A stretch of 64,000 bases of DNA, taken from positions 248,001-312,000 of the forward strand of contig OZ176059.1 of assembly GCA_964247055.1 (NCBI GenBank), given 5' to 3'. The position numbers and the translations under genes are program-made. Below are positions 39,863 through 52,433 of this stretch, piece by piece. The notes beneath the pieces are model-generated. The model was not told the origin of the DNA. It worked only from the letters and a program-made list of their open reading frames with translations, and did no database searches. The DNA comes from Paragordius varius (Eukaryota > Nematomorpha). How positions within the stretch are numbered: the stretch's first letter is position 1; each line of letters starts with the position of its first letter.

Positions 39863-42437
39863 TATACACTTTAAAGTCGCTTTTCCCTTTTTTGTTAAAG
39901 AGTAAGGGCTTAAATTTCATTCGGACATGTGAATACTTTAACACTCGTGCAAAAAGAGTCCGGCGCCCTAACTATTATACCATCACGCCTCAAGATAAGT
40001 AGATAGCATGATACTTACTAATTAAAGTATTTGATAAAATAATTATAAAAAAGTCATACGTAACAATTAGAGAGAGTATTTTATAAGTATTTAGGTTAAT
40101 ATCTTAAAAAGTTAATTTATTATACTTATATTTTGGTGTGTAAACTCGTTTTGCAAGTAAATTTTTTGTAAGGTATGTTTAATTAGATACAGCCAATTAA
40201 AATCTTTAAAAATGCATGGCCCAATTATAAAGATAAAAAATTAATTACATACAAATGAAGAATTTTTAGCATGATTATTAGGCTTAATAAATGCAAATCT
40301 CATCTACATTGTATCAAAAGTTTTTTTTTCCATCTTAATCCGAACCTGTTTTCACTTTTCTCTGTAAAAATAGACAAATAGTTAGAACTTTCCTATCCCC
40401 ACAAAAAACAGACTAGGTATAATAAATTATACAATATTTGTAATTCACTATTAATTATTATTTTAAACATTATAGCGTTCCTTTTTATTTAACTACCTTG
40501 CCTACTTCAGACAAACGCAAAATTTGATATTTTGTGAGATAACAGAATGATCATTTTTAACATTGTCCAAACCAAAAAATACCATATAAACCCCGTTTTT
40601 CCCTTATACCTTGTATAGTATAGCATACGTTTTTAGGACCGTTTACCCATATCAGGAACTTTGATTATGATATTTACTAATTTTTAAAAAAATACTAATT
40701 ATGAAATGGCCAACTTAGCCAACTTTTTTTATCACCTTATTTTAACTGTTCGTATGTTACTGGTAAAAAATATATAAAAAATACACATATAGAAAGGAAA
40801 ATTATATTCAATTTTTAACAACAAATAATCTTACCTTTGTTAATGGTTGCATTCTCAAAGGGATGAGTGACTAATGTGGTTTTATTTGATTGATTTATGG
40901 ACATGACGTTGGATGCGTGACTTAAAATACTTTTCATTGCACCTAAAAAGCCATAATAACAAAATTAATAATAAAAACAAAAAATACATCGCAAAATGAA
41001 ATTAATTTAATTATTTTTTTTCTAATTGAAGTTTTTCCGTTCCAATAACCTTATTAAAACCAATCGAGATTTGGTTAATTTAACAAAAAACAACCCTTAA
41101 ATTTTCAATTTCATAAAAACTTAGTCCAATCCAAGTTCCACTAACTAGACACCATTTCAGTATCCATTATACTCTCTTTATATCTAAAAAATAAAGTTGC
41201 CAACTCAGATTGCAGTTCTATAATTGTGTGCTTTGTGTTACAAAAACATGCGCTACAAACTTTTGCATAATATGGTACAATAAATTTATATCCTGTTACC
41301 AGCAAAATATTTGCATTGTTACCTTACAAGTTACAAAAAATTATGGTGTAGCGTTTGTGCCCTATTTTAAGTGTTTGATATACAAAAAAACTTATGTAAA
41401 AATCCCCTTTAAATTTTTTCTGTTATAAAATAATCCTCACATTTCAATGTAAATGATGTGAAAATTGTCGTAAAATACCGTAAAATAATATACAATTTAT
41501 TGGTTATCAAATTTTCGTTAATAAAAGCATGATTAGGAAGAGCTAGTTAAAACCATGAAAATTAAATTAAAAAATGAATAAAATCATGATTAAGACTACT
41601 TTTATAGGAAAAATTAGAAAGAAACCGTTAATTTGTTAAAAACATTAATAAGAATAATTACTAACTTTTGGCCGTATCAATAATTATATTTTTGGAGGGG
41701 CCATTGGATGAAACATTGTTGTGAACCATATTAAATTCCTGATTCTTTGACATATTAAAATTCATAGAAGATTTTATCAACTGTTCATCATTTTTAATAT
41801 TGGTTTCATTGAATGAGGCCCGATCTGAATTTATATTGGTAATATTATTACTATTATTTATAATATCAAAATCATTTATATTTTGTTGTTGAGTAAATGT
41901 ATCTTTACGATGAGAATTTTTAGCTTTATTGGGGACTACAATAGTGTTATAAACTTCATGCGTCCCATTTAGATTTAATAATTCGTAATCAACTTTTTCC
42001 AACTCATTCGACAAATTTTTCACGTTATTGCTAGGAAAATTAGTATTCGTTTCATTTATAAGGGTATTAATATCGTTATTAAGGTATTCAATATTGCTTA
42101 ACACGATTTCATAGTTTTCCATATTATCGTTGAGTGGTATTTTCTCTTCTGGTCTCATTTTTGTACCAGCTGATGAAAAAGGGATGTTATCGATTTTTGT
42201 GACAGTTTGATTATTGCTTATTACAGATTTATTTAGAATTTCATTTGAGTCAAAATGGGGTAACATAGTATCCGATAATATAGTGGCTGTCGTATTTTGA
42301 TTTTCAATATTTCCATATAAAATGTTGATATTATGGCCATCAGTATGATTTATTAGTGTTATTACTGGTAACGATTTAGGATTGAAGTCTTTTAAAGGTG
42401 TAGGTTTTTCTAAAATATCATTATACATTACACAATG

Positions 42438-42482
<45 letters not shown>

Positions 42483-45400
42483 AGTGTTACAATAGTTTGA
42501 ATTACGAATAAAATCTACCCATATAAACTGGTGACTTAATAAAAAGAATTAAATAATTATTCAGATATATAAGGTATGTCAAAATGATCCAAAAAACCGT
42601 ATTGAAATTATGCATAATAAAAAATAATTTAAAACAAGAGATTCAACATGCAGTTCTCCCAGATATTATGTGCGGCCCGCAAAAAATTTAAAAAACTACC
42701 AAATAATTAAGAAATTTCATAATTTGCAAAAATATGCTAACATAATATTAAATTGATCTTGACAAATTTTTTTTAACAAGTGTCATTTCAATTGGCAACT
42801 AACTAGCAAAAATTGGTGAAATTAATAGTACTTTTAAAGTGTTTGCGTTTTTAAATCTTATGCTTGGGTTTAAATAAAATACTTATTGATGACCAATATT
42901 TTATAAATGAGGCCAGAAAAGCCGTTGTCGGACACCCCTTGTTAAAAGTTACATTTTTCTGTTATCCATTAAAAAAGCACAAGACTTAGAGATTAAAGTA
43001 TTTTATATCAATCTTAATTGTCAAATAAAACAAGGCATACTCTGACTCATTTGAGAATGTGTTTCATCATTTATTATTATGCGACTTTGATTCAAATCAT
43101 CCATATTATCCAGGCTATTTTGACTTATGATTGTTTCGGTTGTATTAACATTGTCATTAAGGATGATAGATGATGATAAAGGATAATCATTCGAATTTTG
43201 GAGTTGAGATTCGTATTCATTTTCAATGTTGGAAGGGATAAGGGGCAGTTGTGTGCTCAATGTTGTCGTACTCTCTATCGTAGGTACAGTAGCCATTTGA
43301 ATATTTTCATGCTCTGTAGGGGGCGGGAAAAATGAAATTATTTTAGAAAGGCTTTGGTTAAAAAATTCGTCGTAGTGTAATAAAAAGGGTATTGTTATTG
43401 ATAATTAAGTTATTACGATCTTAAAAACATTGATCATCTTCTGTGACAAAAAAGGTGCTAAAAAATTGGTCATATTCAGAATTTGATAATAAAAAGGTTA
43501 TAGTTATTGATAATTAAGTTATTAAGATCTTAAAAAACAGTGATCATCTTCTGTGACAAAAAAACATTTATAAAGTGCTAAAAATTGGTCATATTCAAAA
43601 TATTTATCCTTCGGGGTTTATTGAGGGAATTTTTTACGTAACATTTCACACCCCTTGTGTGCAAATAATGATATTCTAGCCAAAACCACGAAGAGGTGGC
43701 AATAGAACTTTGTTGGCCCTTAAAAGGGGCAAAAAATATTTTGTTCTATTCTGAAAGAAAAAAGTAAATACAAGTTGATCATATTATGTACGAATGAAAA
43801 ATTGTTATTTTATGATAATTAAGGGGTGGGGTATAAAATTTACGCTTCTCTATTAAACAGGAATGCCTTATTAACAAAAAAAATAAAAATTAAAAGCCAT
43901 ACATATATATATATATATATCTTTAAAACATACGTTTGTCATCATTATTTGTTGTACCAAGCTGAGCCATGTGGATATCCATATCGTCTCTCTCATTCAT
44001 AATGTCATCATCTAACATTTCATTATCTTCATCCGTGTATTCTTCGACCAGATTTGTCCCAAATACACGTACCAACGTAAGGGGGCAGTAATGTTCCGTC
44101 CCATAATGGCTCAGTAATTCAAACTTATTTTAAATTTTTTTTTGAAAGTATAAGAAGAAAATAATGCAAGTTTTAATTTGTTGTTAATAATCATTATATA
44201 TAAAAATGATTAGGATAAAATTATATATTAGCCAATTCAATTGATTGTGTAAGTGACAAACCTATTTACCAAATTAATGTAAAAAATTAATTTTTTAGTA
44301 ATTTGCATTTCAAAACAAATAAAAATTTTGATGGATATAAAAAACTATTATATTTAAAACAAATTTTAATTCGTCTATATTTACCGTTAAATATCGTGAA
44401 AATAGTGGTGAATTAACGAAAAAACTTTGAATTTTTCGTTCAGGTTGAGCTTCGAACGTAAACTGCCAATCCCGTGATGAAGGACTAATGACAAATAAAT
44501 TCGTTAAAGTAATTTATAAAGGTTTATTGGGTTCAATATTACTGAAAGCATAAAATCTAAAAAACTTTCTTTAAAATTGATAATTGTTTTAAAATAAAAA
44601 CTAGGAAGTGCTAATTAAAACCTATATGATTATTCTTAATCATTAAAAATTTTCCTAATAAAACTAAAAAGATTGAGCAAAAAAATTTGTTATAAAAAAT
44701 TATTTGAGATTGTTTCACCATTTTTAACGGGGAAAAAGGTTCTTTTCTTATAATTATTATAAATCAGGGGTGTCCAACACACGCGGCTGCTTTGATAAAT
44801 TTTGATTTTTTAATTTTTTTGGCCAATTTTGAATAATATATGTCCTAAATATTCGTAAATCTTTAATAAAAATCCAATTTTTTTATTTTTTCAACCATCT
44901 TTTAAGACATTTTGGCTACGAAAAAAAAGCGTGTTGGACAATATTTTGGAAAAAAAACTAAGCTATGGTAACTTTGAAGTGCTCGAGAGCGGCGTGGGAG
45001 ATGGATAACGATCGCTTACAGTTATTCTAAATTCCCGAGGCAACGATGAAAAAAGTTCCAAATTGGCTATTTCTATACGCTTCACTTGGATCGGTTCACA
45101 GAGTTCAATGGTAAACCTAAATATATTTAGAAATAGTGTAAAGCATAACAATAATTTACTATGATTAAAATGCCTACAAAACAAGAAAGGAATTAATAAT
45201 AAACAATATAAATTTTGAATCTACATAGGCTATCCATCCGTAAAAAAATCTCGCTAATATCGATTAGTGTATGTAAATGGTGATATTAACACCAAAACAA
45301 CTTCTCTAACGATTTAAGAACAGCAGTAATTAAATATTTAAATTTTTTGTGTCTCAGTCTGCGTAATATTTATTGCTTAAAAATAAGAATTATCTAGCAA

Positions 45401-46300
45401 ACACTGGAGTGTTAAAGTATAATTAATAAATACCATCTCAATCAACCGCATAAAATTGGTTATGTAGATGACTTCATAAGTGATAAAGTGAAAACGCACA
45501 AGTCTTGTTTTTTTTAAGATAAATGTATTGCATCAAATATATAATTTGCCACATATAAAACCTAAACATCATCTGAGGAATGAAAATGCACTAAAAGCTA
45601 ATACTTATTTTCTACTAATCAAATCAGAAGTGTTATGTTAAAAATTGACCCAAATTAACAATAAAAAAGAGCATTAGGCATGGGAAAGAATAGAACCATA
45701 GAATTAAAACTCAACTAAAAAAGGCCAATAACGCCAATCATTAAATTATCAGTAATTGTAAGCAAAAAGTATACCATGTATGGACGGAACAGGGATTCAA
45801 CATGTAATCATCGAGACCACGTTGCAGGACACCCACTGGATTCAATGCTTCCGGGTTATGGAATAAAATTTTTGCTCCACAATCAACTGATGCATAATTG
45901 GTGGTTAGGGAGGGCCGTGAATGTGAATGCGATGGTATAATTGTTTCAATATTTTTTCCCAACTTAGATTGTTCCTCTGGGGTTAGGGCATTAACAATTG
46001 TACTACTGTCATCAATCAAATTTGCCAAGTTTCCAGTAATATTTGATGTTAATATCTCATTTGCCGTATTGTTGTTATTGTTTTGAGTTGTAAATGTGGT
46101 AAAATTTAGGATATTTGAATCAAATTTTTGGTTGAGATCATAAGCAGACGAATGATTTAAATCATCATTGACATTATGCAAATTATTATTATTATTCGTC
46201 TGCTTCATTGATAAGTCAACATTTGTCGCTTCAAGAAAAGCTGTAGCCGTTTCAGATGCATTAGCCAAGTTGGATTCCAAATATTCCTTAAGTTAAATTA

Positions 46301-46339
<39 letters not shown>

Positions 46340-47339
46340 GCAAGATGAAAAATGAAAAAAAAATGAAAACATATTGTAATATAATTTCGATTGCTGACTA
46401 CAGTAAAACCACTTTAATTTAATAAAAGCCCCAGTATTAAAGTAAAATTCTAATAATATTAAAGTGCAAATATTAATGACCTGCCCGTGGTTAGAGGTTT
46501 TAAGCATAATATTATTCACATGCGTTAAATTTGGACGCGTTCTGTTATCATCGACCAATGTGTCTAAAAATGAAAAACATATAGGTTATAAATAAAATTA
46601 AGTAATTGTCTTTGTTAATATAAAAAAATTATATCGTTTTTCTTAATTCGTATGCAACCACATATATTAAACTAAAAATCAATTTTAAAATTTCGTAAAA
46701 TAAACTTTTCTCAATTGGTAAAATCGTTTCATTCCCAATATCGGTTTGTGGCACCAATCGTTCACCCGTAAGTAGGGTCGATTTTATATTTTTAGCAGAA
46801 ACATTATCCTGATAAACATTCACTTCAATACTATTATTTAGCGCGTGGCCAAGAACAGATGCCCTATTATTATCCATTACTAGTGATAAGTTAGCCTGCG
46901 GTTGATTGTCATTAGATTCATTAGTTAAATTAGGCAATACATTTATAGTCGCCAATGTAATGGTATTATTTGCTAGTATTACATTGCTATCCTCTGCCGT
47001 TAAATTATTTTGATAATTTGCTGGATTATCTTTATTAGTGTTAAAATTATTGGCTTTATTGCGCTGTTTTTGCTGTTTTACTTCAAGGACCCGGGCTCGC
47101 CATTCATTAAATGGTGGTAGGGTGGGCAATGTATAATAAGCCTTATGATCGCCTTTAATATCATTTGTCACATTATTTGAATTAGGTATTTCCGTTTTTT
47201 CCATATAGTTGTCCTCAACTATGATATTTGGACTAACTTTATTGGCATCTCCTAGTGGTAAATTAGTTGTATTATCATCGTTCCAATTGACATGGCTTTG
47301 AGCATGTGATTCGGCATAAGTTTTATTAACGGCTAAAAT

Positions 47340-47371
<32 letters not shown>

Positions 47372-47854
47372 TCTGTAATGAATAAATTTAAAATTTTTGC
47401 AATTCTAACAGTTAAATTTTTGAAATGTCAAAGATATTTCTATAGTTAGTTAATTTAGTTTTATCATGGAAAAAATGGGGTCTTTGGTGTCATATAATTA
47501 GAATATTTTAATATACCGTCCGATTTTTTGGCATATAAATCACTATAATTTATGATTATGTGATCAGGGCTTCTCTGCATGCTATCTTGATGGCATGTTT
47601 TAGCAATTTTAATTACTGGCCGTAAGTAACATTTGTTTTGAGGTTTATTATTTACACGATAAAACCCATAACACTATAAAATGTTGTTAATCAATTTTGT
47701 TTTACCTTTTTATGATACACGTGAGCGGCAAAAACAAAGCCAACGATAAAAACAAGCGTGATGGTAATTAACCTATATAATTATGTTTAATCAAATGTAT
47801 ATACTTTAAAAAGAATTGGAAAAAGGATATTTTAGAATTTCCGAACAATCGCAT
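35098..47854 (-). CDS. SUCO: SUCO/SLP1-like SUN-domain membrane protein
   Basis: Exons in transcript order: 47854-47805, 47772-47706, 47673-47517, 47332-46706, 46563-46481, 46286-45775, 45116-44973, 44484-44385, 44123-43934, 43313-43041, 42409-41666, 40942-40835, 39801-39439, 38847-38594, 37657-37355, 36393-35098. All phases agree, giving about 1756 residues (human SUCO is about 1254). Exons 1-2 give a signal peptide ([16 protein letters not shown]). The SUN domain (about residues 456-640) contains [49 protein letters not shown] and [13 protein letters not shown]. Exon 15 is the conserved coiled coil ([18 protein letters not shown]). A single membrane segment ([19 protein letters not shown]) lies near residue 1500, then a basic tail. 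Family members are ER glycoproteins tied to protein stability. The extra length is Asn-rich linker. The first intron would be only 32 bases, so exon 1 is provisional. Confidence 0.87.
37005..37258. mobile_element. Tc1/mariner-type MITE family A
   Basis: Left end GAATACAGACAAAACATAAA, inner block CAAAAGACACCATACTTTTT, opposing inner block AAAAAGTATGGATATCTTTA, right end ACGTTTTGTTCGTATAATTC then CATTTTTTACTGTA. Lies in the intron between SUCO exons 15 and 16. Confidence 0.65.
37780..38024. mobile_element. MITE family E
   Basis: Starts TATCACCTCCAACACTTAAA and ends AAGGGTGAATTGGAGGTG, as inverted terminal sequences, with a right-end continuation identical in kind to the copy ending at 20163. 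It sits in a SUCO intron, immediately upstream of an (AT)n run in transcript terms. Confidence 0.55.
38949..39077. mobile_element. Small inverted-repeat element, family F
   Basis: A 129-base element with terminal inverted repeats GCGTATGGCGCAAAACAATG / TAACATCGTATGCCATACGC; the next inner pair TTAGTCC / GGACTAA is also complementary. The interior is AT-rich with no open frame. I see one copy only, in a SUCO intron. Confidence 0.55.
39904..39993 (-). mobile_element. tRNA-related SINE-like element
   Basis: On the minus strand it reads GGCGTGATGGTATAATAG, TTAGGGCGCCGGACTC, then GAGTGTTAAAGTATTCACAT and GAATGAAATTTAAGCCC. The first 35 bases resemble a tRNA D-arm with an A box. The T-arm/B-box is degenerate and no cloverleaf closes, so this is not scored as a tRNA gene. 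It shares both ends with the fragment at 17446-17598. Lies in a SUCO intron. Confidence 0.45.
42636..42943. mobile_element. hAT-type MITE
   Basis: Contains ATTCAACATGCAGTTC and TATGTGCGGCCCGCAAAAAA on the left, and GAGGCCAGAAAAGCCG with TCGGACACCCCTT on the right, as in the other hAT-type copies. Lies in the SUCO intron upstream of exon 42409-41666. Confidence 0.55.
43377..43605. repeat. Tandem duplication of about 115 bases in a SUCO intron
   Basis: Two adjacent copies share blocks GTTATTGATAATTAAGTTAT, GATCATCTTCTGTGACAAAA and AATTGGTCATATTCA. They differ at several positions and by a small insertion in the second copy, so the duplication is not very recent. Confidence 0.7.
44765..44943. 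mobile_element. Short hAT-type MITE
   Basis: Starts CAGGGGTGTCCAACACACGC and ends AAAAGCGTGTTGGACA. The internal text GCTTTGATAAATTTTGA and TTCGTAAATCTTTAATAA matches the short copy at 23522. It ends about 30 bases downstream of the donor of SUCO exon 45116-44973. Confidence 0.65.
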
Positions 47855-48064
47855 AAAGAAATATAACTTCGATTCCTTTCCAAATAAAATATATGAACAA
47901 GTAAAATCATTTTCTAAATTGGGAGTTTTTAGCATCACATTTTTGCAAGTCAGATGTAACTCGCCTGGTATTAAAAACTAAGAGTAAAGGTGCGGTTGCC
48001 AAAAAATGTAAAAAAAAACATTAATATTTTTAATTTTTAATCAGTGTATATAAATTTATACATC

Positions 48065-48095
<31 letters not shown>

Positions 48096-51065
48096 TATCT
48101 ATAGAGTTATTTAATAATTTTAATTAACAATATAGAAAAATATTGTCTCTAGATATTCATAAAATTTATAATAACTTAAATAAACAGATTCATTTCAGTC
48201 TATCGATTTAAATTGGGTGGTTAATTATCCAGCCTTGTTTTTAAACCAATATTTTCAAAAATATGGAATTAATTTTGCAAAAGTTTGCAATATGTAACAA
48301 TGATAATAAAGATCTATTAAAAAAAATACTTTATCTGAAACTCTTTCTGTTAATAAAAACATTTCAAAAGCTTTGGAGTAGTTTTATGATTTAAAATATA
48401 AAATTAAGATATTTTTTTTAAAAATGATAAAAAAATTTAAGCCTCAACTAGGAAATATGCTTTTTTAGGCGGGAATAATTTTTTACAAAATGTTAAGTTG
48501 TTAATAATCTTCAATGCTTTATTGCCGATATTTTTTCTTTAAATTTTATATTTAGCTAATACACTAGGTAAATGTATATTATGATTAGAGAATGTAAATA
48601 ATTAACTATAGAAAGCTTCAGGTTGTATTTGACCAGCAAAAACTTGTTTTATTCTCTTCTGTTTAGTTTTAAAATGCCAATTTTTGGTTTTGGAAGAAGT
48701 CAGATAACTGTAAAAAATACTTATTTAATACCGAACAATTTTTGATCATTGATTTAAACTAATATAACTTTCAATATGGTTTATTTACAAGATTGAATTT
48801 GCGGATAAACAACAAAATGACGTTTTAAAGGATGTGATTTTAGAAAATTAACTTTAAAATTAGGGTTAAAATTAAAAAGCACGATATTTGCAAAAAGTGT
48901 TTAAACTTAAAATGATCCAACTAGCTTGTTATGGAATCTTTTTAAACTAATTTTGATTATATATTATGGTTTAGTTTATTGATTCTTATTAGTGTAAAAG
49001 CATATATAAAATTGTAACCGTATCTTTTATACCTTTCTTACATCCATTTAAATAGTTTATGGGGTCTAGTTACCCCAATTTGAGCCGAAGTGGAAATGTA
49101 TCAACCAAGGTTTTGTTCTCAAGGTTTATCGAGTCATAATTATATATTAGATTTTTACATTTCTTACTCAGAGTCACTAAAAATTTAAATATTTTTAATA
49201 TTTATTGGGACCAAGAATTTTTATTTAAGAATACTGCTTTTTTGGGTGAATCTTCGAAAACACAATTTATATTCAGCATAAATTGGAAAAGAAAGAATGT
49301 TATTATCGGTAGAGGTAATTCTAATATGCATTATCGAATTATATAGTAAACTATACCATTTGCACTTCAAGAGAGTCCTTGAACACTTCAAGTTGGTCCT
49401 TGAACAGTTCAAGTTGTGAACAATTCAAGTTGGTCTTTAAACAGTTCAAGTTGGTCCTTGAACACTTCAAGTTGGTCCTTTGACTTTTTTGTTTTGTTTT
49501 TAACTTTTATCAATCAAATCGTAAATAATTTAACTATTTTATTATTTTTAACCTATTTTCTATTATTTAACATTAATTTTAAATACATATCATTTAATCT
49601 TTGAAAAACCGTATATCTTTATTAATTTCTTAAAATAATTTTGGATATTTATAAGATTTTAACCCGAAATGAAAAAATATATAGGTTTCCTGGGTTATTA
49701 AATAAAATTTTACATCAAAAACATTTAAAAGTCAATAATTTTGTTTAATTAAAAAAATAGTTTGACACAAAAAAGTTGTTTTTGTATAAAAAATTTTATT
49801 TTTAAATGAATAAATATATAATAAATAAAGAAAATTAGGTTAATAAATAATAAAATAAAAAAATAAATGCAAAAATTATGGTTAAATCAAAATTATAAAT
49901 TTTAAGGACCAACTTGAAGTGTTCAAGGACCAACTTGAAATGTTCAAGGACCATGAACTGTTCAAGGACCAACTTATATTCAAGGTTCAACTTGAATTGT
50001 TCAAGGACCAACTTAAATTGTTCAAGGACCAACTTGAAGTGTTCACTCTTGAAGTGCAAATGGTATATTTGTACAATATTTTAAACCTCTTTATACCGAT
50101 TCTTTCATGCCTCAAAGCATAAAATTAGTTTAAAATTTTTAGTTATTTTTAGCAAAATTTTGGAATAGATGTTTTTAAATATCAAATTCACCTTTATACT
50201 TTCATTGCAAAATCTCCTTTTTACTATCTCAAGGAATTAGCCAAATCAAATAGATTTCACCATTATAGAAGGACGAATCTGGAGCCAACGTGTAAAAATA
50301 ATATTTTCTAAAAATATTGTTTTGCTTATATAAAAGACTCATAGGGCTGATAAAGCAGTCTTGTTTCAACCATATAGCATTTTTCATTAATTTATTTTGC
50401 AATGGCATCCCCGATTATGTATCATATAAAACAAACTATATGGTTGTAGGGAGAAGTGTAAAGCATATAGCTTTAACCGAAAAATTTTTTATATAGCAAT
50501 ATGTCGCATATTTTCCCATTTTTTGATATAACCTAGAAAGAGTAAATATTTCTAAAATCACTCATAAAACCCAAAACCAAAGGATCCTAAGAGCTTTGAT
50601 AGATATTTACCAAATTGAAAAATACCGAGAAAAACATTTGACCGTCATAATTTTTTCATTTCATTTGTATAAGCCAAAGATCATCTAAAGCTTCTAACTG
50701 ACCCAATTTCTTGGATATACTATTATCAAAACTGGTAACGCTTTATGCAAAAAACAGTTAAAAATTATTTATTATCATTTCGAAAAGGATCATTTGTTAA
50801 TTATTCTACATTTTAACTCCAATTTTTTCCAATCTAAACATTAATTCCCATATACATAAAAACAAAATCACTAAGAATGAATTTATTATTGAACTAAATT
50901 ACAAAAATGCTTTATCTAAACACTATCAATATATAAATACAATTAGCGATTATATATAAATGCGTCTGCAACACCTAAGAAAAAGGTTGAAAAACACAAT
51001 ATGAAACAAATGTTAAATATACATTTATAAAAAGAAAGTTATTGCATTTTTTCTGTTGATGGATT
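47855..51065. other. Intergenic region: SUCO upstream side, TE relic and MITE
   Basis: Contains the SUCO promoter side (no clear core element seen), an (AT)n run at 48062-48091, a weak second copy of the unrecognised coding relic (about 48.2-48.9 kb, minus strand), the family B MITE at 49.35-50.07 kb, and about 1 kb of featureless AT-rich sequence before the 3' end of the secreted-protein gene. Confidence 0.5.
49352..50066. mobile_element. Foldback-type MITE family B, best-preserved copy
   Basis: Perfect-looking outer inverted ends TACCATTTGCACTTCAAGAG and CTCTTGAAGTGCAAATGGTA, flanked by TA on both sides. Inside each end is an array of 20-21-base units (GTTCAAGTTGGTCCTTGAAC and its reverse complement), about six per arm. 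The centre, about 400 AT-rich bases, has no transposase. The TA flanks suggest a Tc1/mariner-like target, while the arrayed arms look like a foldback element. Confidence 0.8.
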
Positions 51066-52346
51066 CTAACAATATCGAGGTTTGTGATGATATTCCCCAT
51101 ATTCCCCTCCAGGATATTTTGGTTTTTCAACTCCAATCACGGGGACATGAATTTCGTTGTGGAGATCTCCGTTGTCAGAATAAGGACTAAAATTATTTAA
51201 ATTTTAATATTTTATCCACAAAATGAAATTATGATGTATTGTAAATATGATATAAATATGTCACGTACTCATAGTATTGCTTAAATTCAAATTCACCAGT
51301 TGTTTTTTGACCATTGAGGCGCAAAACTTTCAAAAGTGTTTCAGCCTTTGATACTATGATGGAAGAGAAGGCTTCACCCCCGAACATATTGACATATACC
51401 AGAGGCCCTTCTATATAACTAATTTTGACCTAATACATGGATCGAATTTTAATGAAAATAAAATTTGTGACAAAAATATGAAAGAATTACTTTAGGCGAA
51501 AGGGGTTGCGGTGGATAAGTGTCATATGGAGGTCCTATAGGTAGACTCACACCGGGTACAGGTCCGCCTTTGATTAAATTGTAAAGGAAATCTTCATCAC
51601 TTGTGGATTGTAGTAGGGGCCCATTTACACCCACTGGGAAGGTCAGAGGTAACTTGATATCTAAAATATAATTGATAATGTAATTACATGTGTTACGGGT
51701 TTTTGTTTTATATAAAATATAAATTAATATCTTACATTCCTTGTTATCTCCCTTAAAGTAGGCGTAAATCGTGTCATAACCCGCTCCAAGCCCTTGACTT
51801 TTATAATCTTGTGCATCAATTATTGCTGAAACCAAGGTAATATTGACATACTGACGAACTTCATAAAATTCATTTTTGCAGACAACTTTGAAGGGTGGAC
51901 ACCAGCGTTGACCACAAAATGATGGAATATGTCTATTAGAAAATATACATTAAATTTAATATAAATAACTTTGTTAGCGATACCAAAGTTACATACCCTG
52001 GTAACCAATCATATATGGATACATCATTAAAGTTGTCAAACAAATCCTTGTACAAGGCTCCAATAAATGGTACTCTACGCACTTCATATTGATCAAAGAA
52101 ACGAAGGGAGGGGGCCACGTACCTGGGCTCACCCGGTGGAGTTGGAGGTGGGTTATATGGGGTCGCACGGACTCGTCGCGTGCTAAGTGGCTGAATGGCT
52201 TGCGTTGTTCTCCTAGTTTTAACCTTGTAACGAGGAGGTGAGTCTTCATCTTGACGCTTTTCTCGTGTAGCTTGTTCCGATATTTGAGCCATATACAACA
52301 GAGAACACAATAGTGTTAACGGAATAATGAAAGAAAAGTGTGCCAT
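51066..52346 (-). CDS. Secreted protein of unrecognised family, copy L
   Basis: Five exons: 52346-51997, 51932-51736, 51660-51491, 51429-51269, 51186-51066. Phases agree, giving 332 residues. The start ATG is followed by a clear signal peptide (HFSFIIPLTLLCSLLYMA) and then a dibasic KR at about residue 29, a possible processing site. Next come a Pro/Arg-rich stretch (PPRYKVKTRR, PYNPPPTPPGEPRY) and a globular region with FCGQRWCPPFKVVC, a glycosylation sequon (NIT), and a Pro/Gly/Tyr-rich tail ending RYC. The predicted mature protein has four cysteines, so two disulfides are possible. I recognise no domain. It lies about 260 bases downstream of the serpin pseudogene on the same strand. Its plus-strand twin starts at 63334. 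A TATA box lies at 52427-52433. Confidence 0.85.
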
Positions 52347-52426
52347 TATAGTGAAAAACTATTCCTAAGTTTTATATACAATGAAATGAAATGATAGAAA
52401 TAATTTTAATCCGCTAGTAGCATGGC

Positions 52427-52433
52427 TTTTATA
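52427..52433 (-). promoter_or_regulatory. TATA box of secreted-protein gene, copy L
   Basis: Minus-strand AAGTATAAAAGCCATG, 81 bases upstream of the start codon. The twin gene has AAGTATAAAAACCACG at the matching place, so the element is conserved between duplicates. Confidence 0.65.

Noticed and set aside
39904-39993. tRNA gene on the minus strand
   Set aside because: The 5' half looks tRNA-like but no acceptor stem or T-arm closes and the B box is poor; scored as a SINE-like element instead.
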